Shown piece after piece: positions 1 to 7,008 of a stretch of DNA of 23,099 nt. The stretch is from DATAEU01 sp046724395. GTDB lineage: Bacteria; Actinomycetota; UBA4738; HRBIN12. The notes under the pieces were generated by a model. That model was not told the origin of the DNA. It was given only the letters and a program-made list of their open reading frames with translations, and did no database searches. Every line of letters begins with the position of its first letter. Within the stretch, counting starts at the first letter, position 1. The DNA lies in the NCBI GenBank assembly GCA_046724395.1, contig JBKOWM010000169.1, forward strand, positions 1-23,099, given 5' to 3'. The position numbers and the translations under genes are program-made.

Positions 1-171
1 GTCGAGCACGGCCCCGATCCGCTCCTTGCGTAGGTCGCGACAGACCGCGATTGCGTTGTCGAGATGCTCGCCGGCGACGAACCGCGACGCCACCGCCCGG
101 CCGATCGAGGAGCTGGCGAGCGCCCGGAACCAGCGCGCACGTGTCAGCGCCAAGACCGGTCCGCGAAGCAC
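1..171 (-). CDS. Proline dehydrogenase, N-terminal part (runs off the left edge)
   Basis: Only the first 57 codons are in the window, and the reading frame is open at base 1. The reverse strand reads a short basic N-terminus and then the run RFVAGEHLDNAI, followed by RKERIGAVLD. These resemble the start of FAD-dependent monofunctional proline dehydrogenases, where a conserved RFV-GE-D block precedes the first barrel strand. The enzyme would oxidise proline to pyrroline-5-carboxylate. I placed the start at the GTG at 171. An in-frame TTG at 183 overlaps the TGA of the TetR gene (TTGA) and is an alternative that would couple translation. No strong Shine-Dalgarno sequence is visible for either. 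It follows the TetR gene directly, so the two are probably co-transcribed. The family call rests on a short stretch, and the catalytic barrel lies outside the window. Confidence 0.66.
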   Translation of the reverse strand, partial: MLRGPVLALTRARWFRALASSSIGRAVASRFVAGEHLDNAIAVCRDLRKERIGAVLD

Positions 172-179
172 GGGCCCGT

Positions 180-857
180 TCAACTCGGCGACTCGTTCGA
201 CGCCACATCGGTGGCGCCCGGGCCGATCCCGCCCCGGAGAACGTGAGTGAACTCGCGAATTCGGTCGTCCCGCCGCTCCGGACGAAACGGCTTTCGGTGG
301 ACGAGTCCCGGATCCAGCTCCTCGCTGCCGAGGGCGTCCTGAAAACGCTCGGCGACCCAGTCGAGCATCGAGGCGATCATCTCGACGTCCACGTCGCTTC
401 GGATCTCGCCGCGGCGGACGCCGAATTCGACGAACTCGAGCGTGCCGTACGGATCCTCGCTGCGCATGAATCGATCGATCGGCCGTCGCAGACCGAAGCT
501 CGTGTCGTAGCGTCCGATCATCGCCACGCGGTTCGGAACCCAGGCCTCGATCAGGAAGTCCTCCGTGCGTTGCAGCCAGTAGTCCAGGACGGCCCAGAAG
601 CCCTCCTCCACCACGTCCACCGGGGCGTCGAGCCAGGCAGGCAACATCCCTACCGCTTGCTGATAGGCCGCGAGGAAGAGCCCCTCCTTGCTGCCGAAAT
701 GCAGGAAGACCGTGCCCTTGGCGACGCCGACGTCCGCGGCGATGTCCTCTACGCGCGCGCCGCGGTACCCGTGCTCGGCGAAGTGCCGCATCGCGACGTC
801 CAGGATGAGCGCACGTCTGGCCCGGGTTTCCGGCGAGGAGGCGTGCTCGGTGCCCAT
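180..857 (-). CDS. TetR/AcrR-family transcriptional regulator
   Basis: The protein has 225 residues. Residues 11-60 form the N-terminal DNA-binding domain: a first helix (RRALILDVAMRHFAEHGY), then the helix-turn-helix with VEDIAADVGVAKGTV and the family-typical F-HFGSKEGLF. The remaining ~165 residues are the ligand-binding and dimerisation part, which is too variable to name a ligand. The frame is open further upstream, but the ATG at 857 gives the usual ~10-residue lead before helix 1 and the upstream extension does not look like protein. A palindrome (865-880) covers the promoter just ahead of this ATG, so autoregulation is likely. The proline dehydrogenase frame begins within a few bases of the stop, so this regulator may control proline catabolism. 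That link is inferred from position only. Confidence 0.9.
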   Translation of the reverse strand: MGTEHASSPETRARRALILDVAMRHFAEHGYRGARVEDIAADVGVAKGTVFLHFGSKEGLFLAAYQQAVGMLPAWLDAPVDVVEEGFWAVLDYWLQRTEDFLIEAWVPNRVAMIGRYDTSFGLRRPIDRFMRSEDPYGTLEFVEFGVRRGEIRSDVDVEMIASMLDWVAERFQDALGSEELDPGLVHRKPFRPERRDDRIREFTHVLRGGIGPGATDVASNESPS

Positions 858-864
858 GCCGATG

Positions 865-880
865 GGAACGGTAGCGTTCC
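865..880. promoter_or_regulatory. Palindromic operator candidate for the TetR regulator
   Basis: GGAACG-GTAG-CGTTCC is a perfect inverted repeat with 6-bp arms and a 4-bp spacer. It lies 7 bp upstream of the TetR ATG. Read on the minus strand it contains TACCGT, a plausible -10 box only about 10 nt from the start codon, so a bound dimer would block the promoter. TetR proteins typically bind such dyads at their own promoters. The assignment is by position and symmetry; the half-site is not a known consensus. Confidence 0.5.
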
Positions 881-964
881 GCGACCGCGGGTCACAAGCG
901 GACGCTGTGCGTGCCCCGAAACGGCACGAGCGCGGCCCGGCACAGAGAGCCGGTACACAAAACA

Positions 965-983
965 GAACCCGAGGGACCCCCGG
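965..983 (-). terminator. Possible intrinsic terminator of the candidate RNA
   Basis: On the minus strand the arms CCGGGGG and CCCTCGG form a tight GC hairpin (969-983) with one G-T pair. It is followed by GTTCTGTTTT, which is unusually T-rich for this genome. The small loop lowers confidence. A further CCGGC/GCCGG hairpin lies closer to the TetR gene. Confidence 0.35.
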
Positions 984-1236
984 CTCGCCAGAAGCCGAAG
1001 CCTCCAGCCACCGTCGGCCCCTCGGGCTCAGGTGCCCCGAGCAACCTCCGTGCCGCTGTCTTGGTTTCCTGGCGGTAGACCCTTTCGTTGGGCTTTGGGG
1101 CGTCCCGAGCCTCCCCGCCCGCACAGCCAGTTAGCCTTCCCGACCGTACGACCAGGTGCGCCCAGTTCGCCTTACGGCTTTCCCAGGGGTCCCCGCGTCG
1201 GTTCCCTGACTCAGCCGCTCCGGCTGCTCGGAGCAC
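965..1236 (-). ncRNA. Candidate structured RNA of unknown class
   Basis: This gene-free stretch, read on the minus strand, looks like a folded RNA. A promoter-like pair lies just upstream. The 5' end would form a hairpin (1217-1234, GCTCCG/CGGAGC arms). Further on are a GCC-GUAA-GGC hairpin with a GNRA loop, GGGCG/CGCCC pairing, a CTCGGG/CCCGAG hairpin (1021-1041), and several unpaired-looking GAAA and GGAAACC stretches. A GC hairpin followed by a T-rich run (about 965-983) could end it, giving roughly 270 nt. I looked for and did not find the conserved cores of RNase P RNA, tmRNA, the T-box, cobalamin, TPP, M-box, c-di-GMP-I or c-di-AMP (ydaO) classes. The GGCTAAC segment vaguely recalls ydaO, but the rest does not follow. 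It could be a free RNA or a leader for the TetR gene. Confidence 0.35.
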
Positions 1237-1240
1237 CGCG

Positions 1241-1269
1241 AAGATAGCGACGGCTAGAGGGTCGGTCAA
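1241..1269 (-). promoter_or_regulatory. Sigma-70-like promoter for the candidate RNA
   Basis: On the minus strand TTGACC (1264-1269) and TATCTT (1241-1246) are separated by exactly 17 bp. This is the best -35/-10 pair I found in the window. Transcription would start near 1234-1237, immediately ahead of the first hairpin of the candidate RNA and about 380 nt upstream of the TetR ATG. Confidence 0.5.
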
Positions 1270-1340
1270 CGCGACAACGCCGCAGGTCACACCGCATATC
1301 CGCTGGTAGGGCGCTCGGGCGAAAGAGTGACAAGAACCCT

Positions 1341-1352
1341 GCGCGAAAGCGC
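1341..1352 (-). terminator. Short hairpin downstream of mshA
   Basis: GCGC-GAAA-GCGC forms a minimal stem and loop about 36 bp past the mshA stop. On the minus strand it is followed by AGGGTTCTTGTC, moderately T-rich. It may end the long minus-strand operon, but it is short, so the call is weak. Confidence 0.25.
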
Positions 1353-1387
1353 CCCGCGGCGACGAGCGGGATGGCGCCACGGGCCCT

Positions 1388-2659
1388 TCACGCGGCGAGC
1401 GGGCCCGGCTCGCGTTGGCGCAGAAGCTCGCCGTAGACCGCGTCGATGTCCCCGGCCGTGGCGTCCCACGAGAAGCGCATGGAATGGCGGACCGCGGACC
1501 GCGACATGTCTCGCGCTCGACGCGAATCGCCGAGGAGCGTCAGCAACCGGTCCGCGTGGTCCGCCGGATCGTGGCCCTCCACGAGGTACCCGGTCACGCC
1601 GTCTACGACGGAGTACCGCAGCCCGCCGACAGCGGCGGCGACGACCGCCGTCCCGCACGCCTGCGCCTCGAGCGCGACGAGCCCGAACGACTCCGATCGC
1701 GACGGGACGAGCAGCGCGTCGGCGGCCGCGTAGAAGTCCGCGAGCCGCACCTGCGGCTGCGGCGGAAAGAACATCACGCGATCGGCGACGCCGAGCGCCG
1801 ACGCAAGATCGGCAAGGCGCGCCATCTCGTCGGCGCGACTGCCGCTCGGACCGCCCACGACGCCGAGCACCAGGTCCTCGCCGCTCGGCGCCCGCGACAC
1901 GGCCTCCGCGAGCGTCCGAACGGCGACGTCGGGACCCTTGTGGGCCTGGAGCCGGCCGACGAACAGCACGAGACGGACGCCAGTCAGATGCAGCCGCGCC
2001 TTCGCCTCGTCGCGGGGACGCGGACGGAAAACGGCGTGGTCGACGCCGGGCGGCGCCAGACGGATCCGGTCGGGGTCTGCACCGTAGAGGCCGACGAGGT
2101 GGGATGCCTCGACGGGGGTCGCCGCCATGATCCGATCGGCCTCCGCGATGACCGCCTGCTCGCCCGCCAGGCGGACATCCGACTCCGGCGACTCGCCCCT
2201 CGCGAGCGAGTAGTTCTTCACCTTCCCGAGCGTGTGGAACGACGCGACGAGCGGCACCCGCCACAGCTCCTTCGCTCCGCGCCCGACCCAGCCGGACAGC
2301 CAGTAATGGGTGTGGACGAGGTCGTAGGCGGTTCCCTCGAGCCGCTCCCGTCGAAGCATCCCGCCGAGGAACTCGGGCAGATATCGCGGAAGCTCGCCTT
2401 TTGGAACCGGCGCGCACGGGCCGGCCTTCACGCGAACCAGACGCGACCCGGAGTCGAACTCCTCGACCTCGCGGAGGTCCTCGCCCCGGCAGCGCGTGAA
2501 GACGTCGACATCGAGGCCGCGCGCCGCCAACCGGTCCGCCGCGGCGCGGATGTACACGTTCATGCCTCCCGAGTCGCCGGTTCCCGGCTGATCGAGCGGA
2601 GAGGTGTGGACGCTCAGCACTGCGACCCGGCGCCGTCCGTTCGTCTGCGTGTCAGACAT
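1388..2659 (-). CDS. mshA: D-inositol-3-phosphate glycosyltransferase MshA (mycothiol synthesis)
   Basis: This 423-residue GT4-family glycosyltransferase catalyses the first step of mycothiol synthesis, transfer of GlcNAc from UDP-GlcNAc to 1L-myo-inositol 1-phosphate. The N-terminal glycine loop GTGDSGGMNVYI (25-36) is a hallmark of MshA. Other MshA-like blocks are HTHYWLSGWVG (115-125), SFHTLGKVKN (139-148) and the stretch around ESPESD. The C-terminal donor domain has R235 and K240 for the diphosphate and an E-X7-E motif (E322, E330). I chose the ATG at 2659 because an AGCGAG stretch precedes it and the protein then begins right before the first beta strand; the open frame upstream does not read as protein. 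It is last in the minus-strand series. Mycothiol supports the actinobacterial assignment. Confidence 0.92.
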   Translation of the reverse strand: MSDTQTNGRRRVAVLSVHTSPLDQPGTGDSGGMNVYIRAAADRLAARGLDVDVFTRCRGEDLREVEEFDSGSRLVRVKAGPCAPVPKGELPRYLPEFLGGMLRRERLEGTAYDLVHTHYWLSGWVGRGAKELWRVPLVASFHTLGKVKNYSLARGESPESDVRLAGEQAVIAEADRIMAATPVEASHLVGLYGADPDRIRLAPPGVDHAVFRPRPRDEAKARLHLTGVRLVLFVGRLQAHKGPDVAVRTLAEAVSRAPSGEDLVLGVVGGPSGSRADEMARLADLASALGVADRVMFFPPQPQVRLADFYAAADALLVPSRSESFGLVALEAQACGTAVVAAAVGGLRYSVVDGVTGYLVEGHDPADHADRLLTLLGDSRRARDMSRSAVRHSMRFSWDATAGDIDAVYGELLRQREPGPLAA

Positions 2660-2735
2660 CTCGCTCGATGCTACGCGAGCACACGCCGAACGAGGCACCT
2701 GCAACGCGCCGCGACCCTCAGCGTAGCGCCGCGCG

Positions 2736-3713
2736 TCAGGCAGACGTGAGGCGCACGTCGGCGACGAGCTCGCCCACGCGCCTCCCGCCGCCGGTGACCC
2801 ACGGCCTGGCGAACCGATCGAGATCCCGCATCGCGCCCGCGGAGACGATGCCGACCAGACCGAGGACCCGCAGGAGCGCCGGTGGCGCGGCACGCTCCCC
2901 CCCGTCGGCCACCTTGACGGCGACGCCGAGGCCCGACCCGGCGTCCGCTGCACAGATCACGGCGTCCGCGCCGGACTTGACGACGAGGCCGGGCACCGCC
3001 TGCATGATGGCGGTGTCCTCGCGCTTGCGGCCGGCGACCAGGTAGGGATGCGCGCGCATGGCTGCGACAGCTCGCGACGCATATTGCTCGAGATCACCGA
3101 GTCGGTCGGGACGCGCGAGCCGGGCGAAGATCGTCGCCAACGCGGCGAGCGGCATCCCGAACACCGGGGCGCCGCACCCGTCGACGCCCACGTCGATCTC
3201 CTCGAGGCCGCTCGACGTACGCACCGCCCGCAGAACGCGTCGCTGGAGCGGATGCGACGGCCGAAGGTAGGTCTCGACCCGCCAGCCCGCGGACGTGCTC
3301 GCGACCACCATGCCCGCGTGCTTTCCGGAGCAATTGTGTCGGACGCGGCTCGGCTCCGACAGACGCCTGGCCGCGTCGCGGTCGAGCGGCCATCCCGGGG
3401 GGTTTCGCAGGGCCGTCTCGTCGAGGCCGGCCGTGCCGAGCAGTGCCCGGATGCCGCGGACGTGGACGTTCTCGCCATTGTGGGACGCGCACATCAAAGC
3501 GACGTGTCGCTCGGTGAGCCGATGCGTGAGGGCGGAGAGCGATACGGCCGCCTGGATCGGCTTCATCGACGAGCGGGCGAACACCCGGCGAGCGGGGTCG
3601 CCGGCGCGGGCAACGAGCCTGCCGCGGTCGTCGACGACGGCCGCATGGACCTCGTGCTCGGACTCCTGGAGCCCGCTTCGCACGACGCGAACGAACGAGC
3701 GACTGTCGGACAT
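2736..3713 (-). CDS. L-asparaginase, Rhizobium etli type (Asparaginase_II family)
   Basis: The 325-residue protein belongs to the serine-lysine asparaginase family unrelated to E. coli AnsA/AnsB. It would hydrolyse L-asparagine to aspartate and ammonium. RSSMKP (47-52) supplies the first Ser-Lys pair (S48, K51). CASHNGE (75-81) carries the second serine (S77), and a lysine near K267 (GVAVKVADG) could complete that pair. HNCSGKHAGM (126-135) with C128, K131 and the downstream VDGCGAP (C180) matches the Cys-Lys-Cys metal site I recall from the R. etli enzyme. There is no signal peptide, so it is cytosolic. Only 19 bp separate it from the HD-GYP gene upstream, so they are probably co-transcribed. 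Releasing ammonium fits the nitrogen theme elsewhere, but the operon partners do not explain it. Confidence 0.9.
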   Translation of the reverse strand: MSDSRSFVRVVRSGLQESEHEVHAAVVDDRGRLVARAGDPARRVFARSSMKPIQAAVSLSALTHRLTERHVALMCASHNGENVHVRGIRALLGTAGLDETALRNPPGWPLDRDAARRLSEPSRVRHNCSGKHAGMVVASTSAGWRVETYLRPSHPLQRRVLRAVRTSSGLEEIDVGVDGCGAPVFGMPLAALATIFARLARPDRLGDLEQYASRAVAAMRAHPYLVAGRKREDTAIMQAVPGLVVKSGADAVICAADAGSGLGVAVKVADGGERAAPPALLRVLGLVGIVSAGAMRDLDRFARPWVTGGGRRVGELVADVRLTSA

Positions 3714-3732
3714 CGGTGCGTTCGCCGCGAGG

Positions 3733-4515
3733 CTACCCGGCGGACGCGATCATCGCCCCCGGGCCCCACAGCGGCGAGGGCTCTTCCTCCGCGAGATCGA
3801 CGAAGACGTCGACGACCTCGGGGTCGAACTGCGTCCCGGCGCCCGAACGGATCTCGGCGAGCGCGCGGTCCAGGACGAGGGCCCCGCGATAGGGGCGATC
3901 GCTCGTCATCGCATCGAACGAGTCGGCGATCGCGAAGATTCGCGCCGACAACGGAATCTCGTCGCCGGCGAGGCCGTCGGGATAGCCCGAGCCGTCGAAC
4001 CACTCGTGGTGATGGCGCACGACCAGGGCGGCGTCCCCGAGGAAACGAATCGGCGCGACGATCTGCGCGCCGATCGCGGGATGCGTCCGCATCACGTCCC
4101 ATTCCCCCGGCGACAGCGGACCCCTCTTCGTCAGGATTCCCTCTGGGATGCCGACCTTGCCGATGTCGTGGAGGAAGAACCCGTATCCGAACTCGGCGCC
4201 GTCGGCGAGGCTGGGATCGATGCGTCGCGCAAGCGTGATCCCGTACGACCGCGTCCGTTCCAGGTGCCCGCGCGTCGTCCGATCCTTCGCCTCGACGACC
4301 TGTGCGAGGCTCGTCATCGTCGCGAGATACGTCTCCTGAAGGTCGGCCAGGACGGTCTCGAGCTCCGCGGTTCGTTCCCGCTCCAGGTGGTACAGCTCCC
4401 CGAGCTCACGCGCGAACACGATGAGCTGCCGGTACACGTCGGGGCGCTCCGGGTCGTAGAAGGCCTCGGTGAGCTCGTCGGGGATCATGGCGACGGTGTC
4501 CATGGCAGGCCGCAC
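3733..4515 (-). CDS. HD-GYP domain cyclic-di-GMP phosphodiesterase
   Basis: The protein has 260 residues. Residues ~30-62 form a predicted amphipathic helix or coiled coil, and from ~65 an HD-GYP domain follows. Visible motifs are the metal-binding HD pair in FFLHDIGKVGIPEGIL (H116, D117), the preceding RGHLERT (H84), RTHPAIG (H145), and HHHEWFDGSGYPDGL (168-182) with the GYP triad at 177-179. The closing block is FAIADSFDAMTSDRPYR. Such enzymes hydrolyse c-di-GMP to pGpG or GMP. No receiver, PAS or membrane part is fused, so it is a soluble, stand-alone enzyme. The start is the GTG at 4515 (GTGGGG just upstream) or the ATG at 4503. Its neighbour upstream in the series is a RsiG homologue that would bind the same second messenger, so the pair suggests a local c-di-GMP circuit. 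Confidence 0.92.
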   Translation of the reverse strand: MRPAMDTVAMIPDELTEAFYDPERPDVYRQLIVFARELGELYHLERERTAELETVLADLQETYLATMTSLAQVVEAKDRTTRGHLERTRSYGITLARRIDPSLADGAEFGYGFFLHDIGKVGIPEGILTKRGPLSPGEWDVMRTHPAIGAQIVAPIRFLGDAALVVRHHHEWFDGSGYPDGLAGDEIPLSARIFAIADSFDAMTSDRPYRGALVLDRALAEIRSGAGTQFDPEVVDVFVDLAEEEPSPLWGPGAMIASAG

Positions 4516-4522
4516 GATACCC

Positions 4523-4538
4523 CACCGATCTGTCGGTG
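4523..4538 (-). promoter_or_regulatory. Hairpin or dyad in the HD-GYP leader
   Basis: CACCGA-TCTG-TCGGTG is a perfect inverted repeat with 6-bp arms and a 4-nt loop, 7 bp ahead of the GTG start. Its downstream arm touches the G-rich ribosome-binding region (GGTGGGG), so it could act as an RNA hairpin that limits initiation or as an operator. The 155-bp gap it lies in (4516-4670) is the largest between genes of the minus-strand series and may also hold a promoter; no clear -35/-10 pair was seen. Confidence 0.35.
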
Positions 4539-4670
4539 AGGCGCAAGCCCAGCCTGGCGTCTCGAGGAGGGCCGGTCCATAGGGACGTTGGGGAAACCGG
4601 TCATCCCCCGCGCCGGGGCGGGAGTGGGCGGGTCGGCCGAATCGGGGTGGGCCGGCCGCCCGTTGCGCGA

Positions 4671-5267
4671 TCAGGAAAGGACGAGGGACGGGTCCTGCTT
4701 GTACCGCCGCTTCAGCTCGTCCTGGATCCGGTCGAGGGCCTCGATCACGTACGCCCGCGCCTGCGATACCTCGTGCTCCTCGGTGGCGAGCACGTCGACG
4801 GCCCTAGCCAGCTGGTCGTCGTCGAGCGCGCCGGGGTCCGAGAGGCCGGCATCGGCCACCAGGCGCTCGATCCGCCGGCGCGCGAGGAGCAGCTCCTCCT
4901 CGGGGATGCCGACGCGAACCGCCTCTCCCCGAGAGGGCGTGTGCCCTTCGGTCGCGAGGATGGTCGATAGGCGCTCGACAAGCGGCTCGTCGTCGGCGCC
5001 AGCGCCCCGACGATCGATCTCGGCGCGCAGGATCTCCGCCCTACCCTGGACGAGCCGCCGGAGCAGCGACAGGTACTCGCGCTCGGCGAGGCAGTCGTCG
5101 CGCCGGGTGCGCAGTTCGTCGAGGGACAGCGACTCAAGCGCGTCAACGTACGCGGGGTCGAGGATCCGGTCGATCCGACGGTTGCCGCTCTCCTCGCTCA
5201 GCGCGCCCTCCTCCGGGATCGGTTGGGGTCGGTCGTGTTGGCATGGTACTCCGCCGGCCCAGGCCAT
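4671..5267 (-). CDS. rsiG: RsiG-family anti-sigma factor homologue (c-di-GMP-binding)
   Basis: This 198-residue protein is mostly helical. In Streptomyces, RsiG holds the sporulation sigma factor WhiG when loaded with c-di-GMP through two helices bearing E(X)3S(X)2R(X)3Q(X)3D. Here helix 1 has R63, S67, R70, Q74, E78, so E becomes R and D becomes E. Helix 2 has E164, S168, R171, I175, D179, so Q becomes I. The surroundings SLSLDELRTRRDD, LVERLSTILA and the C-terminal ELKRRY also fit the family. The first ATG (5267) lies 20 bp past the preceding stop but has no Shine-Dalgarno. A perfect GGAGGAGG sits 5 nt ahead of an in-frame CTG at 5201, so the true product may be 22 residues shorter. No sigma factor gene is in the window. 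The adjacent HD-GYP phosphodiesterase supports a c-di-GMP role. Confidence 0.8.
   Translation of the reverse strand: MAWAGGVPCQHDRPQPIPEEGALSEESGNRRIDRILDPAYVDALESLSLDELRTRRDDCLAEREYLSLLRRLVQGRAEILRAEIDRRGAGADDEPLVERLSTILATEGHTPSRGEAVRVGIPEEELLLARRRIERLVADAGLSDPGALDDDQLARAVDVLATEEHEVSQARAYVIEALDRIQDELKRRYKQDPSLVLS
5191..5215 (-). promoter_or_regulatory. Strong ribosome binding site inside the annotated rsiG start region
   Basis: On the minus strand GGAGGAGG is followed by five bases and then CTG (5199-5201), in frame with rsiG. No ATG, GTG or TTG lies at this spacing. Either CTG serves as a rare start codon or the match is chance. It decides whether the first 22 residues of the call from 5267 are real. 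Confidence 0.35.
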
Positions 5268-5287
5268 CGTTGCGCGCCGCCGCGGAT

Positions 5288-6988
5288 TCAGGCCGGGAGC
5301 GTGTACCGAGCGTCGATGGCCCGGCGCATCTTTTCGCGGGTCTGCGCCGCGTCGGCAGTCCGTTCGCGCTCGATTGCCTCGGCCTCGTCCGCGAGCTGCC
5401 GGTCTTTGATGACGTCGCGGAACCACGCGGAGTAATCGCCCCGGCTCAGGTGGTAGCGCCACGTCTCGTCGTCGACGCCGCTCGCGATCTGGACGAACAT
5501 CGCGAGGTTCTGCGCCTCGAGGCGGAGACGTCCGTCCGGACCGGTGAACATGAAGCGGTCGGCAACCTCGCCCTCGGCGTACTTGCGAACGTGCCGCCGC
5601 TGCCGGTCCCTCGGCGGGTCTGGACGGACGACGACCACCTCGCCGTCGCGACGACGCCACGCCACAACGTCGCCGTCGTCGGGGCGGATACGCGTCACAT
5701 CGGGAGGCTGCTGCGTCACGCATGCAGCGAACCCCCCGAAGACGTCTCGAAACGCGCCTCCCGGCGACAGGACGAGATCGATGCCCTCCAGGACATCCCT
5801 CGCCATCCGCTCCGGGTGGATCGTGATGAACAGCGCTCCGAACAGCTTCCTCGGTAGCGTGGGCGGCCCGGTCGCGATCTCGGTGGGAAGCAGGTGATGG
5901 GCCTCGTCGAGGACGAGCCAGTGCGGCCGTCCGGTCTCGGCGCGAACCCTCTGGATCTCCGGCAGGAGCCTCGCGAAGTAGCCCGGCCGGTCCTCGAGCG
6001 GTACACCGAGGAGGTTCACGACGACACTGGTCGCGGGATCGGCCAGCGCCTGCCGGACGCCCTCCGGCCCGACGGCGTCCCTCGACGTTCCCAGGACGAC
6101 CGCGCCATCGAGCTCCTCGTAATCCCCCTCCGGGTCGACGAGGCAGAACTGGTATTCCTGCTCGGCGACGTGCTCGAGGAAGGCCGTCGCGAGGCTCGAC
6201 TTCCCGCTGCCCGACGGACCGGCGAGCAGCACGTTCTGGCGAGATGGCTTCACGCTCAGCACCCGGCCGCCGGAGGCGCCGATCCGGACGTCGTGCCGGT
6301 CGATGCGCGCGTCGATCGAAGCGAGGTCGTCCTCGACGAGCGCCTCCGCGACCTCGGCGACGCCCTCTCCCCATCCGGCGGACGTCACGTGATCGGCCCG
6401 CTCCTTCACCGCAGCCAAGGCGTTGTCGACGGCGACCGCGACATCACACGCGTTCAGGAAGGCATGGTCGTTCTCGGCGTCACCGATGCCGACGAGATTG
6501 TGCATCGACAGGCCGAGCTCTCGCGCCGCCGCCGCGAGTCCGGTCGCCTTGTTCACCGATGCGGGGAGGACCATGACGGCCCCCTTGTTGAACACGACCT
6601 GCAGCTCGAGGCCGAGCTCCTTGATGGCCTCGAGCGCCTCCCGCTCGTGCGGCTCGCGGGTCGCAACGATGACCTCGCCGGCGTCCAAAGGATCCACGCC
6701 CGCGGCGCGCAGCCGGTCGAGCAACTCGCTCGGCGGGGGATCGGCGAGTCGTCGCGCGGCGCGCGCGGAGGGATCGAGCAGAACGGCGCCGTTCTCGGCG
6801 ACGATGCGATCGAAGACATCCAACTGCTCGAACGTCGCGCGGAGATCGTCGAGGATGCGACCGGTTACGAGGATCGCCTTCCGCCCCGTCTCGCGCATCC
6901 GGCCGAGCGCCTCCAAGGCGGTCGGCGCAGCGACGCCGTCGCGAGCGAGCGTCCCGTCGAAATCGGTCGCGAGCGCGAGATATCGCAT
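5288..6988 (-). CDS. HAD-IIB phosphatase fused to a HerA-like P-loop ATPase
   Basis: The protein has 566 residues in two halves. Residues 1-~215 are a Cof/phosphoglycolate-type HAD hydrolase: DFDGTL (nucleophile D9, D11), the threonine-bearing VTGR (41-44), K147 in SVNKATG and the acidic IGDAENDHAF (D170, D174). After a short linker (~220-245), residues ~250-566 carry an ATPase: Walker A GPSGSGKSS (257-265), DPEGDY (285-290), NLLGVPLEDR (325-334) and Walker B WLVLDEAHHLLP (357-368), in the manner of HerA/DUF87 ATPases. Both sets of catalytic residues look intact. The substrate of neither half is evident. The start ATG at 6988 opens directly on the first HAD strand; the open frame upstream is antisense-like and overlaps sat. 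It sits 20 bp after sat and 20 bp before rsiG, so it is likely translated from the same message. Confidence 0.86.
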   Translation of the reverse strand: MRYLALATDFDGTLARDGVAAPTALEALGRMRETGRKAILVTGRILDDLRATFEQLDVFDRIVAENGAVLLDPSARAARRLADPPPSELLDRLRAAGVDPLDAGEVIVATREPHEREALEAIKELGLELQVVFNKGAVMVLPASVNKATGLAAAARELGLSMHNLVGIGDAENDHAFLNACDVAVAVDNALAAVKERADHVTSAGWGEGVAEVAEALVEDDLASIDARIDRHDVRIGASGGRVLSVKPSRQNVLLAGPSGSGKSSLATAFLEHVAEQEYQFCLVDPEGDYEELDGAVVLGTSRDAVGPEGVRQALADPATSVVVNLLGVPLEDRPGYFARLLPEIQRVRAETGRPHWLVLDEAHHLLPTEIATGPPTLPRKLFGALFITIHPERMARDVLEGIDLVLSPGGAFRDVFGGFAACVTQQPPDVTRIRPDDGDVVAWRRRDGEVVVVRPDPPRDRQRRHVRKYAEGEVADRFMFTGPDGRLRLEAQNLAMFVQIASGVDDETWRYHLSRGDYSAWFRDVIKDRQLADEAEAIERERTADAAQTREKMRRAIDARYTLPA

Positions 6989-7008
6989 CGCCCGCGTCGT
7001 ACCCGCCG

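Noticed and set aside
965..1236. Known RNA classes for the intergenic region (RNase P, tmRNA, c-di-AMP ydaO, c-di-GMP-I, cobalamin, T-box)
   Set aside because: The GGCTAAC and AAAGCC segments recall ydaO and c-di-GMP-I, but the required cores (for example GAGGAAAGTCC, GACAGCTAACC, GCAAAGCC in context) are not all present in order.
892..1380. 162-residue open frame on the minus strand across the gene-free region
   Set aside because: Its composition is low-complexity and shows no fold or motif. It coincides with the hairpin-rich candidate RNA, which explains the open frame better.
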